From Chryseobacterium sp. SNU WT5 (GTDB lineage: Bacteria > Bacteroidota > Bacteroidia > Flavobacteriales > Weeksellaceae), in assembly GCF_007362475.1 (NCBI RefSeq), contig NZ_CP041687.1, positions 2,108,001 to 2,172,000 on the forward strand: DNA of 64,000 nt. Reading direction: 5' to 3'. Position numbers and translations under genes: made by a program. The notes beneath the pieces are model-generated. The model made no database searches. It saw only the letters and a list, made by a program, of their open reading frames with translations, and was not told the origin of the DNA. Every line of letters starts with the position of its first letter. Position 1 is the stretch's first letter. This document shows, piece by piece, positions 27,648 to 36,483 of the stretch.

Positions 27648-28283
27648 TTAATAAGCTTTTATCTGAGAGAAAATGTAAAATAGTTCGGTTGCAATTTGCA
27701 GACTTCTTTCTTTATACTTTTCTGCTTGTTGTGGTGTATTGTCAAAAACTTTTGGGTCTTCAAAGGTTATCGGAATGCGTTTTTCAGCACCTGAAACAAA
27801 TGGACACGCTTCATTTGCTGAATCGCAAGTCATAATCGCAACAAATTCGGATTTTGGGTTGAAATCGTCATCCAATCTTTTTGAAAATCCGATTATTGGA
27901 TGCTGGTTGTCCGCATATTTAATGTTATAAACAGGGTTCTCGTTTTTTGAAATAGTTTTAATTTGAAAACCCGAATTTTGCAAAGTTTCTGCAACCATTG
28001 GGAAAAGTGCTGTAGCCTCTGTACCGCCAGAATAACAAAACACATTTTTGATATTGAAATGATAAGCCAAAGTTTGTGCCCAAACCTGTGATAAATGACT
28101 TCTTCGTGAATTGTGAGTACAGATAAAGTTGATTCTAATTTCTTGATGGCTTGAAACTTTAGACTGAATAAAATCCATTAACGGCTGTAAAATTGCTTTA
28201 CGTTCAGTTGAAATTGTTTTAGGATTTAAGGCCTTGATTACTTGTTCAATTTCTGAAAACATTGTTGATTTTGTTATTGACAT
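27648..28283 (-). CDS. arsC: Arsenate reductase-like low-molecular-weight phosphatase
   Basis: A 211-aa protein. After about 50 residues of extension comes the LMW-PTP P-loop C55-THNSR-R61 (CX5R) in INFICTHNSRRSH. A CDSANEACPFVSGAEKR region supplies the further cysteines and Asp used in thioredoxin-coupled ArsC enzymes. The role is reduction of arsenate to arsenite before export by ACR3. The position in the ars operon agrees with this. Some databases name such proteins protein-tyrosine-phosphatase, but the operon favours arsenate reductase. Confidence 0.85.
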   Translation of the reverse strand: MSITKSTMFSEIEQVIKALNPKTISTERKAILQPLMDFIQSKVSSHQEIRINFICTHNSRRSHLSQVWAQTLAYHFNIKNVFCYSGGTEATALFPMVAETLQNSGFQIKTISKNENPVYNIKYADNQHPIIGFSKRLDDDFNPKSEFVAIMTCDSANEACPFVSGAEKRIPITFEDPKVFDNTPQQAEKYKERSLQIATELFYIFSQIKAY

Positions 28284-28306
28284 TTTCTTAATGTTAAATT
28301 ATTATT

Positions 28307-28774
28307 TTAGCAACAGCCACTGCCTGGTGTACAAGAAGATCCATTATTAAATTCAGATAATTTAACTTTTGGTTTTTCACTTGGTATGTCGCATTTATCT
28401 TTCGCCAAACAATCGGTTTGTTTATTAGTCAACAAAAAGTTTTTACCGTCAAAATCAAGTCCGAATTTCCCAATCGTATTACCTTGATATTCCACTTCGA
28501 TATCTAAATCTTCAATTCCTAAAATGCGTTCGGATAATTCAATGATGCTTAATAGTTTTTCTGGATGCAATCTGTGATCATAGTCATTGGCGTTCCAAAG
28601 TTGGAAGTTCACTACCTTCTCGTTTCTCACAGTTCCGCCACAATCAATGAAGTGTTTTGTAACTTTTCCAACTTCTGTTACGTGAAAGTGGTTGGGTACT
28701 AATTCCCCATTTGGTAATTGGAAAGCGATCTTATCCAGTTTATTCAATTTGTTTTTAATTTCTGATAACTTCAT
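28307..28774 (-). CDS. DUF6428 family protein (ars operon)
   Basis: A 155-aa protein typical of Bacteroidetes arsenic operons, with LPNGELVPNHFHVTEVG near residue 20 and a Cys-rich end (SCTPGSGCC). The paired cysteines at the C-terminus suggest binding of arsenite or metal, but the family has no proven function that I know of. It sits between arsR and the arsenate reductase gene, 55 nt after arsR. Confidence 0.75.
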   Translation of the reverse strand: MKLSEIKNKLNKLDKIAFQLPNGELVPNHFHVTEVGKVTKHFIDCGGTVRNEKVVNFQLWNANDYDHRLHPEKLLSIIELSERILGIEDLDIEVEYQGNTIGKFGLDFDGKNFLLTNKQTDCLAKDKCDIPSEKPKVKLSEFNNGSSCTPGSGCC

Positions 28775-28829
28775 TTCTCTATATTTATTTGTTTATTGCG
28801 ATTTAACGATTGATATAATGAAAAAATAA

Positions 28830-29138
28830 TTAGCAACAATCTGCTTTAGGAATGTCCTGATCTAAAAATTGATGCATTAACATTTTCATTTTAGTCCAGT
28901 TTTCACTGTCTATACAATAGCAGACTTTGACACCTTCGACTGTTCCTTTAATAAGGCCTAAATTCCTTAATTCTTTTAAATGTTGGGATATAGTAGGTTG
29001 AGCAAGACCAATTTCTTCGGATAAATCTCCGCAATAGCAAGCATCAATTTTAAACAACTGCTGTAAAATAGCGACTCTAGCAGGATGGCTGAAAACCTTA
29101 GCGAATAAAGCGATTTCTTTTTGCTGATCTGTGTACAT
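28830..29138 (-). CDS. arsR: ArsR-family metalloregulatory repressor
   Basis: A 102-aa winged-helix repressor. The CYCGDL pair of cysteines in the sensor helix lies near residue 33, and the recognition helix region QPTISQHLKEL near 48. A further CYC and a terminal CC may also bind As(III). It should repress the operon until arsenite binds. It is the first gene of the ars cassette, and the region in front holds a dyad that may be its operator. Confidence 0.9.
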   Translation of the reverse strand: MYTDQQKEIALFAKVFSHPARVAILQQLFKIDACYCGDLSEEIGLAQPTISQHLKELRNLGLIKGTVEGVKVCYCIDSENWTKMKMLMHQFLDQDIPKADCC

Positions 29139-29166
29139 ATTTTATATTCAATTCATTGTTTAATTG

Positions 29167-29187
29167 CAATATTACGATTAATATTTG
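29167..29187. promoter_or_regulatory. Possible ArsR operator (CAATATT-n6-AATATTTG dyad)
   Basis: An imperfect inverted repeat 28 nt upstream of arsR. The size and AT-rich half-sites fit ArsR-type operators, but this is an inference from position and symmetry. Confidence 0.4.
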
Positions 29188-29302
29188 AATTAGCAATTCC
29201 TTTTTAAAGTTTTGATAGACATTGATAATCTTTTATTGGAAATGGTTTTTGGGGAAAGAAAACATTTTTGTTGTAATGGTAATTTTTTTAGCTTGTGGGT
29301 AA

Positions 29303-29476
29303 CGACCAGCTCGGCTTTGTCGTCGTTCTGAAAAAGGAGTTGAAAACTTCTTTTTCGGAATGCGTCAAAGGCGACTGTTGGGAGAACGTCGTGCGAATGC
29401 AACGATGGTTTCACAACAGTTGGCGGAGCCGAGCTGGTCGTTGGGAAAAATCGTCCCAAAGGGCGATTTTTCCCAA
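29303..29476. mobile_element. Minimal cassette without a gene (copy 1)
   Basis: CGACCAGCTCGGCT at 29303 is inverted at 29427-29440 (AGCCGAGCTGGTCG), forming an attC-like hairpin. Beside it a 36-nt spacer (29441-29476) is itself a hairpin, TTGGGAAAAATCG/CGATTTTTCCCAA. The whole block has cassette start and end motifs but no reading frame. A second copy is at 53115-53286, about 90% similar by eye. Confidence 0.65.
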
Positions 29477-29598
29477 CGGTGCTGGGCTTGCCGAAGGCGG
29501 GGATTTTTAGCAACTAAAGTTCAATAGAAATACTACTGTTGAACTTTGCAAAAATGTTCAATCGAAGAACTTAAGCCCCGCTTTTGGCAAACCCTTGT
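29477..29598. repeat. attC-like hairpin site (type A) hosting intron 3
   Basis: The arms GGGCTTGCCGAAGGCGGGG and CCCCGCTTTTGGCAAACCC frame an inner region with AGTTCAAT and AATCGAAGAAC words. It ends TTGT before the intron. It belongs to the FAD monooxygenase unit. Confidence 0.8.
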
Positions 29599-31453
29599 GT
29601 GTGCCCAGCATGGGCATCTTTCTCTTACGAAAGTAGGAAATTAATCTAGAGGGTGCAAGTCCCTTATGGGCGAGGGTAACGCCTTGAACCATTAGTAAGT
29701 CGCAAGGGTGGTAACCGTGAGGTTACATCTGAAGGAAGCGAGACTACAAAACTCGGTACTGACGAACAGGAACCGTATAGGAGGCATTTATGCATGGGTA
29801 AGCAAGCACATCATTGTAACGCCCTAAGATTACAAAAGTGCATAAATGTAGATACGGCAGGAATTGAGTGAAAGAAGATGCCATTACCTGGGGAGATCTT
29901 CGTAGCCACGAGTTGGCAAAACGAAGAAGTCAGCAGAAGTCATAGTACTTAGGAGTAACGAGCCGATGAATAAATCGGAGGACTCACAACCCAAGGAAGG
30001 ACTGAACGTATTTTGGTTCTTAATTCACAATGGAATTCCCGTTAAACGGAATAGCCTTGGGAAAGCGGAACAGGTTAAAGTAAAAGAACAAGAATGATTG
30101 AAAGAGTATTACATCCTCGTAACATGCAACGAGCCTTACAGCAAGTAATTGCGAATAAAGGCAGTGCTGGCGTGGACGGAATGAACGTGCAAGAACTATC
30201 TGATTATCTTCGGAAAGAGAAAACACGACTTTATTCTTCCATAAAAGAGAGGTGTTATCTTCCTCAACCCATTCTTGGAGTAGAGATTCCTAAAGGAAAT
30301 GGTAAAACCCGACTTTTAGGAATACCAACAGTAACCGATAGAGTGTTACAACAAGCGGTATCACAAGTTTTGATGCCACATTACGAGAAGGAATTTAGTG
30401 TTCACAGTTATGGATTCAGACCCAACAAAAACGCCCGCCAAGCAGTTGGTAAAGCGTTGGAGCATATCCATGAAGGTTATCCATTTATTGTAGACATTGA
30501 TCTAAAGACCTTCTTTGATGAAGTAGACCACTGCATTCTTCTGAACTTACTTTATCGAAAGGTAAAATGTCCAGTAACCATGCGCTTAATCCGCAAATGG
30601 TTACGAGCCCCAATTCTAATCAATGGTCAATTACAGAAACGAAGAAAAGGAGTTCCGCAAGGTTCGCCTTTAAGTCCGTTATTGTCGAATATCCTGCTCA
30701 ATGAGTTGGATAAAGAATTGACAAAACGTAAACTTCGATTTGTGCGCTACGCAGATGATTTTAGTATTTATACCCAGTATAAAAGCCACGCAACTGCAAC
30801 GCTAAAAGCCATAGAGAAGTACTTGAAAACGAAACTCAAACTCACTATTAATGGTGAGAAAAGTGGAGTTAGAAAGCCAGTACAATTTGAACTACTGGGA
30901 TTCGGATTCGAATCTACATATAAGAAAGGGGACAAGGGAAAATACCAATTGGTAGTAGGTAAGAAAGCGTGGACACGATTGAAAGAGCGACTAAAATCCC
31001 TCACCCGAAAAACCGCTCCGATAAGTTTTGATGAGCGTATCCAAAAGATTAACGAAGTTCAGCGTGGATGGTTAAACTATTTTCGAGGAACAAGTATCAA
31101 AGGAAAACTCCTCAGCTTTGACGGATGGCTGAGAAACCGACTGCGGTATTGCATTTGGCATGATTGGAAGAAGCCCGAACGGAAGAGGAAAAACCTCATT
31201 CGATTAGGAATCGACCAAAGCCTTGCGTATGCATATAGCCGAACTCGGAAAGGAGGATGGGCAGTCGCACAAAGTCCTATTTTAGGAACAACAATCACTA
31301 TTTCAAGGCTAAAGAAACGTGCATACATCGCCATGTTAGAACTTCATCTATCACTTAACCCATCAAGATACGAACCGCCGTATACGAGACCCGTACGTAC
31401 GGTGGTGTGAGAGGCGTACTCCGTTAGATTATGAGCGGAGCCGTCTACTCGAT
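29599..31453 (+). mobile_element. Group II intron copy 3 (1855 nt)
   Basis: Ends GTGTGCCC...CTCGAT, flanked by TTGT and TAGCAG. It is closest to copy 1 but without its 65-nt extra segment. Confidence 0.92.
30094..31410 (+). CDS. ltrA: Group II intron reverse transcriptase/maturase (copy 3)
   Basis: A 438-aa intact frame. I see no residue differing from copy 1. The YADD site, GIIM domain and domain V-encoded C-terminus are present. Confidence 0.95.
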   Translation: MIERVLHPRNMQRALQQVIANKGSAGVDGMNVQELSDYLRKEKTRLYSSIKERCYLPQPILGVEIPKGNGKTRLLGIPTVTDRVLQQAVSQVLMPHYEKEFSVHSYGFRPNKNARQAVGKALEHIHEGYPFIVDIDLKTFFDEVDHCILLNLLYRKVKCPVTMRLIRKWLRAPILINGQLQKRRKGVPQGSPLSPLLSNILLNELDKELTKRKLRFVRYADDFSIYTQYKSHATATLKAIEKYLKTKLKLTINGEKSGVRKPVQFELLGFGFESTYKKGDKGKYQLVVGKKAWTRLKERLKSLTRKTAPISFDERIQKINEVQRGWLNYFRGTSIKGKLLSFDGWLRNRLRYCIWHDWKKPERKRKNLIRLGIDQSLAYAYSRTRKGGWAVAQSPILGTTITISRLKKRAYIAMLELHLSLNPSRYEPPYTRPVRTVV

Positions 31454-31466
31454 TAGCAGAAGTTTT

Positions 31467-31895
31467 TTATTTTGTCAGTTCTAAAATTATTGTCAATATT
31501 CCAATTATCAAGCATAATGGTGAAAAATATTTCGTGTCATTTTTGCTAAATTTTGTTTGTTTTATTCTCTTGAAAAAACCAACATAATTAAAATCTCCAA
31601 TTGCTCTCAAAGTAAAAATACCTGCAATTATCCAAAGTCCATATTTAGAAAGCCATTGAGGAGTGTCAAAAGTTATCAGTCCCGACATTACGAAAATAAA
31701 AAGTCCAAAACCCAATAAGCCAAACGCAACAATTAATGTTGCTATAATAGTGGGATTTAATGTCTTTGTATTGTTATCTTCTTTTGTTGGCAATACAGCA
31801 TCGCTTCCCCATTTTCCTCCAAATACCCAATAAAAGTGAATGGAAGAGATAAACAAGAAAATTAAAATTAATGTAATGGCAATTATTGTTGTCAT
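31467..31895 (-). CDS. DUF3995 membrane protein (cassette gene)
   Basis: A 142-aa protein with four predicted membrane helices, an SSIHFYWVFGGKWGSDAVLP segment and a late RAIGDFNYVGFFKR motif, as in DUF3995 proteins. The function is unknown. Its start overlaps the stop of the FAD monooxygenase gene by 4 nt, so the two are translationally coupled. It is the last gene of a three-gene cassette. Confidence 0.75.
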   Translation of the reverse strand: MTTIIAITLILIFLFISSIHFYWVFGGKWGSDAVLPTKEDNNTKTLNPTIIATLIVAFGLLGFGLFIFVMSGLITFDTPQWLSKYGLWIIAGIFTLRAIGDFNYVGFFKRIKQTKFSKNDTKYFSPLCLIIGILTIILELTK

Positions 31896-33025
31896 ATTTG
31901 GTTTAGATTAAAGATTGCATTTAGTTGTTTTTTGTTTACTGATTTAGGCATATTCCTAATTGTCAAATTACGCAACCAAACTCCAAAATTATTTTCTATG
32001 TGTGCAATTTTTCCGAATGTCCAACTTGTGTTTACAATCATATGTGCCTTTTTTCGTCTTAGGCTTTCATATTCTGAAATAGCTTTTTCTATGCTTAGAC
32101 CTTTATCAAGAAGTTTTCCCAACACATAAGCATCTTCAATGGCTTGACAAGCCCCTTGCCCTAAATTTGGTGTGGTAGCGTGAGCCGCATCTCCAATTAA
32201 ACAAACATTATCTTTTTGCCATTTATCAATAGGCTTTAAGTCAAAAATGTCGCTTACAATTATTTGTTCTTTTTGAGTAGCCGAAATAATATTTAAAATA
32301 TCAATATGAAATTCGTCATAAAATTTTGTCAAGCTTATATCGTTTACTTTTACATTTTTTGAGTTTGCCAAGGCATACCAATATACTTTTCTATCACTGA
32401 TTTTTACAAATCCAAAGCGTTTACCTTTTCCCCAGGCTTCATTCAATTCGTTATGATATTTTTGAGGTAAATCAATTTCACAAATGCCTCTCCAACATAT
32501 TTGGTCTGCATTTCGTAATGAGCTTTCTGCAAATAATTGATTTCTAACTACAGACTTTATGCCGTCTGCACCAATCACAACTTTACCTACAAAAGTAGAA
32601 TGGTCTTCAAAAGTTAGCTTCAAAAATTCAGTCTTCTCAATTTGAGTTAATCGTTTGGAAAGATATATATGGTCATAGCCAATTTCGTCAACTAAAATTT
32701 TTTGTAATTCTCCTCTATGAATAGCAATATTATGAACACCATACTTTTTTTCGAATTCAGATAACTCAGATACTGAAATATTTTTAAGTTGTTCATCAGT
32801 AATTTTTATATAGGAAATCCTATTTCCCACTTTTTCAATTTTTTCTTGAAGTCCTAATTTTTGAAAAACTTGCATTGCATTATTTGCCAAAATAATTCCC
32901 GCACCAACTGGTTTTATTTCTGTCGAGCTTTCAAAAATATTCACATTTATTCCTCTTTGTTTTGCTATCAAAGCGGTTGTTAAACCTCCAATTCCTGCTC
33001 CAATTATGTTTATTGTTTCTGTCAT
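31892..33025 (-). CDS. FAD-dependent aromatic-type monooxygenase (cassette gene)
   Basis: A 377-aa group A flavin monooxygenase. The N-terminal dinucleotide fold GAGIGGLTTALIAKQRG is followed by VGADGIKSVVR (DG motif) near residue 150 and CLIGDAAHATTPNLGQGACQAIEDA (GD motif) near 280. It should hydroxylate or epoxidise a small aromatic or similar substrate with NAD(P)H. TetX-type tetracycline oxidation was considered, but the sequence lacks close similarity. It is encoded between a Crp/Fnr regulator and DUF3995, which probably form one regulated unit. Confidence 0.82.
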   Translation of the reverse strand: MTETINIIGAGIGGLTTALIAKQRGINVNIFESSTEIKPVGAGIILANNAMQVFQKLGLQEKIEKVGNRISYIKITDEQLKNISVSELSEFEKKYGVHNIAIHRGELQKILVDEIGYDHIYLSKRLTQIEKTEFLKLTFEDHSTFVGKVVIGADGIKSVVRNQLFAESSLRNADQICWRGICEIDLPQKYHNELNEAWGKGKRFGFVKISDRKVYWYALANSKNVKVNDISLTKFYDEFHIDILNIISATQKEQIIVSDIFDLKPIDKWQKDNVCLIGDAAHATTPNLGQGACQAIEDAYVLGKLLDKGLSIEKAISEYESLRRKKAHMIVNTSWTFGKIAHIENNFGVWLRNLTIRNMPKSVNKKQLNAIFNLNQI

Positions 33026-33085
33026 TGCTATTCTGTTTTATAATGTAAAATTATAGAACGAGATTTGAAGAAACGTTCGCTTAAG

Positions 33086-33670
33086 TTAATTAATTCGGTT
33101 TCGAATTCTACTTAATGACTGGGGAGTGATTCCCAGATAGCTTGCTATATACTTTTGTGGTATCTTTTGGAATATTTGAGGATTTTCTTTTAAAAGTTTT
33201 AAATATCTATTTTCGGGAGAATAATAAAGTAAATCCTCTACTCTTTTTTTAGCAGACAAATAGACTTTTTCAGTCATCTTTTTTGAAAAATACAGCCAAA
33301 ATGCGTTTTTATTAAATAAGTTATTCCAATCATCCTTATCAATGAAATACACTTTAGAATTTTCAAGTGCTTGAATATTTAGTTTTGATTTTGTACCCAA
33401 TAGAAAACCCTCATAATCTGTAAAAACAATATCTTCAATTTGTTGATTAAAATGAAACAGGAAACTCACATCTTCTCCATTTTCATTTACATAAAATGTC
33501 CTCATTGAGCCTTCTTCCAATAATCCTATAAATTTACACGTATCGTTTTCCCTTAACACAAAATCATTTTTCTTTATTTCCTTAAATTTTAATAATGAAT
33601 ACAACTCGTTAAATGCGGGGTTCTCAATTTCAAGTAGTCTTTGTAATTTATTATAAAATGGGTTGTCCAT
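33086..33670 (-). CDS. Crp/Fnr-family regulator (cassette gene)
   Basis: A 194-aa protein with an N-terminal cyclic-nucleotide-binding fold (LLEEGSMRTFYVNENGEDVSFLFHF) and a C-terminal helix-turn-helix (IPQKYIASYLGITPQSLSRIRNRI). No Cys cluster for an Fe-S centre and no canonical cAMP-binding Arg-Ser pair are seen. The ATG is only 14 nt after the cassette core, so the gene must be transcribed from outside or from within the hairpin site. It probably controls the FAD monooxygenase/DUF3995 pair next to it. Confidence 0.8.
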   Translation of the reverse strand: MDNPFYNKLQRLLEIENPAFNELYSLLKFKEIKKNDFVLRENDTCKFIGLLEEGSMRTFYVNENGEDVSFLFHFNQQIEDIVFTDYEGFLLGTKSKLNIQALENSKVYFIDKDDWNNLFNKNAFWLYFSKKMTEKVYLSAKKRVEDLLYYSPENRYLKLLKENPQIFQKIPQKYIASYLGITPQSLSRIRNRIN

Positions 33671-33684
33671 AAAATTTCTGCTAA

Positions 33685-34043
33685 CTCGTTTATATGTCTT
33701 ACTCCGTTAGACAAATACAACGTATTTGGTAGGTATTTGTCTGATATTCGTAAGACTTATTTCTAATCACTAAGATATGTTTTTTCCGACTATTGTTTTC
33801 CGCAATTGTAATTAAATTTTTCCTGAAAGCGTTAAATATCTTAAATAACTTCGTCTTTTTAGACCACTTCTAAAGGCTACCATACGCCATAAAAAAAGCA
33901 GTCCTTCTCAAAAACTGCTTTGATGATCTCTATTCTAAAAACGACAACTCCATAAAAGACCATAACGCTATTGAAAAGCTACCGGAGCTTCCGTTCAACG
34001 GGCTTTCATTTCTTGGCTTGCAGACAAAACGAAAGCTTAGTTA
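33685..34043. repeat. Type B site, full length (359 bp)
   Basis: It begins CTCGTTTATATGTCTTAC and includes a double hairpin (GTCTTAC...GTAAGAC enclosing AGACAAATAC...GTATTTGTCT). It then shows AGCAGTCCTTCT...AAAACTGCTT and ends CAAAACGAAAGCTTAGTTA. The left end abuts the start of the FAD unit, and the right end abuts the end motif of the SRPBCC unit. It is nearly repeated at 46357-46785. Confidence 0.75.
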
Positions 34044-34056
34044 TTAGCGGTAGTGT

Positions 34057-34545
34057 TTATTTCTGTTCAGCTATTTCTTTCAATTTTTTATTCATTTCTT
34101 CAAATCCTTTTTTTGTATTGTTGTCAAGTTGTTTTTTGAAAAGTGGAACAAGAATTCCTTTAAATTTTTCACTTTGTATAAATGTTGTTGTACCATTTCC
34201 GTTGTCGATAAGTTCAAATTTATGTTCACCGTCAAAAAGTCCCGCAAACAATAAATGTCCACGCCATTTTAATTCTTTGTTAATTTCATAGGTCAAAACT
34301 TTTGGTTTAAAAGTCATTCCTTCTGCTTCTGGTGGTTCAATTCTTGCCGTGATTTTATTTCCAACTTTCACTTCTCCTTTTATTGATTTTATAAATGGGT
34401 TCCAATTCGGATAATTTTCAAAGTTTGTAAGAATTGCCCAAACTTTTTCAGGTGTTGCATTAATTAGAATTTCTGTTTTGATTTCTTTTGCCATTGCTGT
34501 TACTTTTAAAAATGTGATTAAAATAATTGTTGTTAAGTATTTCAT
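34057..34545 (-). CDS. SRPBCC (START-like) domain protein (cassette gene)
   Basis: A 162-aa protein. A short hydrophobic N-terminal segment (MKYLTTIILITFLKVTAMA) is followed by a polyketide-cyclase/START-like fold with INATPEKVWAILTNFENYPNWNPFIKSI, the family hallmark. Such proteins bind hydrophobic ligands. The role here is unknown. The ATG at 34545 is used, and an alternative ATG (MAKEIKTE) would give a cytoplasmic form. It shares a cassette with the Crp/Fnr regulator at 34618. Confidence 0.75.
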   Translation of the reverse strand: MKYLTTIILITFLKVTAMAKEIKTEILINATPEKVWAILTNFENYPNWNPFIKSIKGEVKVGNKITARIEPPEAEGMTFKPKVLTYEINKELKWRGHLLFAGLFDGEHKFELIDNGNGTTTFIQSEKFKGILVPLFKKQLDNNTKKGFEEMNKKLKEIAEQK

Positions 34546-34617
34546 TTGTTTCGTTTTTGAATTACGATACAAAGGTCTAACAGAACAAGTATTTTGCTCT
34601 TGACAAAAATCAAGAAA

Positions 34618-35190
34618 TTATAATAGTTGCCTTTTCCTAATTCTACTGAATGTTTCGGGTGTCATTCCAATCATTGAAGCAATGTATTGCAAAGGAACTT
34701 GGTTAAAAAGTTCTCGGTTATTTTCAAAGAAGTATTCATATCTTTCTGCCGCTGTCATCGATAAATGACTAAAAATTCTTTCTTCTAAAATTATAAAGCA
34801 ACGTACAATAAATAATTTTTCCAATTCGTGCCATTTTGGAACTAATTCGCTAATTAATTTATAATCTTCCTTTGAAATAGTAAAAACTTCAGTGTCAACT
34901 AATGCCTGGATTGATAAACGAGAAGGTGTCTCAAATACAAAACTTGATAAATCTGTCGAAAAATAACCCTTTGTCGAAATCCATTGTGTTATTTCTTTGT
35001 CATCTGTTGTGATAAACATTCTTAAAAGTCCTGATTGAACAAAACTTAATTTGTCGCAACGTTTTCCATTTTTTAATAAAAAATCATTCTTTTTAATAGT
35101 TGTCAATTTGAATAATGAAACTATTGTTTTCAAGTCGTCAGTATTGACTACTCCAAAGTATGATTTTATGTATTGTTCAAGTTCTGTCAT
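34618..35190 (-). CDS. Crp/Fnr-family regulator (cassette gene)
   Basis: A 190-aa protein with a cNMP-binding-like domain (FLLKNGKRCDKLSFVQSGLLRMF) and a C-terminal helix-turn-helix (VPLQYIASMIGMTPETFSRIRKRQLL). It is distantly similar to the regulator at 33086. It precedes the SRPBCC gene in the same unit and starts about 30 nt from the cassette core. The unit ends match exactly (TTAGCGGTA-A/G-TGTT). Confidence 0.8.
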   Translation of the reverse strand: MTELEQYIKSYFGVVNTDDLKTIVSLFKLTTIKKNDFLLKNGKRCDKLSFVQSGLLRMFITTDDKEITQWISTKGYFSTDLSSFVFETPSRLSIQALVDTEVFTISKEDYKLISELVPKWHELEKLFIVRCFIILEERIFSHLSMTAAERYEYFFENNRELFNQVPLQYIASMIGMTPETFSRIRKRQLL

Positions 35191-35221
35191 ATTTCGTGGT
35201 GTCTCGCAACATTACCGCTAA

Positions 35222-35520
35222 CGTCAGTCTGTGAAAAAACCTCTGTTTATTACTTTCAAAAGTAGCTAAATTATTTCAATGATACGGGAGTAAATTCGTA
35301 TATTTAGTAATGCAACACATCATTGGAATAGCCCGCAATCAAATGGTCTTTTCTAGTTTTCTGGAAAAGGCTCTAATAACAAAAATGCAGTCCTTCTAAA
35401 AACTGCTTTGTGTATCTAATTTCAAAAAAAGGGGTACAGACATGCTGGTGAAAAGCTATCGAAGGTTCCGTTCGACTGGCTTTCAGTTTTTATCTTTCAG
35501 ACAAAACGAAAGCTTAGTTA
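35222..35520. repeat. Type B site, divergent copy
   Basis: The right part matches other type B copies (GCAGTCCTTCTAAAAACTGC and CAGACAAAACGAAAGCTTAGTTA). The left part (CGTCAGTCTGTGAAAA) differs. The stop codon and last two codons of the abortive-infection frame lie inside its right end. Confidence 0.6.
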
Positions 35521-36333
35521 TTTAGCTTGTTTTTCTTTCTCTCATTTAATACGTCGATTAAAAAGTCGCATAATGTCATTGTTGAGTTTACTGCAAGTTT
35601 AGCGTGATGTCGTTTAGTGTTAAATTTATTTGCGTGTCTGTCACCTGCATTATTACTTAATCCTGCAAGTCCATTTATTGTTGTGTCAAGTCCTGATAAA
35701 ATTTGAAATACAAAATCTGGTATTTCGGCTTTTTTTAGATCAAGTTTTAACACTTTTTTTGCTTTTGACCATAGATTGATAAGATTTCCGTCGTTTTTAA
35801 TATGACCGTTATCAATTGTTTCAATTATATGAATCAGAATTGCTTCACATAAAGTTCTTGCATTAGTAATTGCACCATTGAAGTCATCCGACGCAATTTT
35901 TTGTTGACATTTTTCAATTTGTTCATTCACGAATTCGTGTCCTATTGTTGAAATAGTTTCAGGATTAATAAAGTTTCCTTGTATGTCAGCAACTTTATAG
36001 ATTTCTCCCCTTTTAATTAAAGCAAATCCATCATATTTTATTAATTGATTAAATTCATTTACTATTTTGTCTATAATTTGCTCGTCACCTCCATATCTTC
36101 TCGGGTCGACGAAATCTTCTAAAATATTTTTTAGTCGTTGCGTTCCGTTACTTTCTACAATTTTGTCAGTTGAATATCTCCACCTCGAAGGAAAACCTTC
36201 TCCATAAACGTCATCAAATCCGCATTCGTTATAAAAAATCCACCAGTTTTGGACCAGTTAAATAAGGTGCAGAACCTGTGTCTCCTGCAATCAGTTTCCC
36301 GATCTGTTCTGTTATTTTATTTGAAATCTTCAC
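35514..36333 (-). pseudogene. Abortive-infection-type protein (Abi_C domain), frameshifted
   Basis: Read from a GTG at 36333, the frame encodes KISNKITEQIGKLIAG and continues to GPKLVDF near codon 35. It then hits a stop just after a run of six T (plus-strand A run 36233-36238). In the next frame the protein continues without a break (YNECGFDDVYGEGF...) for about 240 codons to an Abi_C-like end (GLSNNAGDRHANKF, RHHAKLAVNSTMTLCDFLIDV). Removing one T restores a single about 270-aa protein. It may be a true inactivation, phase variation at a homopolymer, or a sequencing error. A C-terminal piece alone could start at 35930. Confidence 0.75.
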
Positions 36334-36366
36334 TTTCGAATCGTAATTTTTTAAAATGTCGTACAA

Positions 36367-36483
36367 CGTCCGGGTATTTCTGCAGGCGGGCTAAAAATAC
36401 AAAAACTTTCTATTTGCTAAAAACTGAATTAAGCGCTAAAATCTTCAATGAAAACTTCATACCCGCTTGTAGAAATATCTTGT
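36367..36483. repeat. attC-like hairpin site (type A) hosting intron 4
   Basis: GGGTATTTCTGCAGGCGGG and its imperfect inverse ACCCGCTTGTAGAAATATC frame an AT-rich centre. It ends TTGT before the intron. The minus core CGTTGTACGAC begins the abortive-infection unit. Confidence 0.75.

Noticed and set aside
31892-33025. TetX-type tetracycline monooxygenase
   Set aside because: Only the general flavin monooxygenase motifs are shared. TetX-specific segments were not found by comparison from memory.
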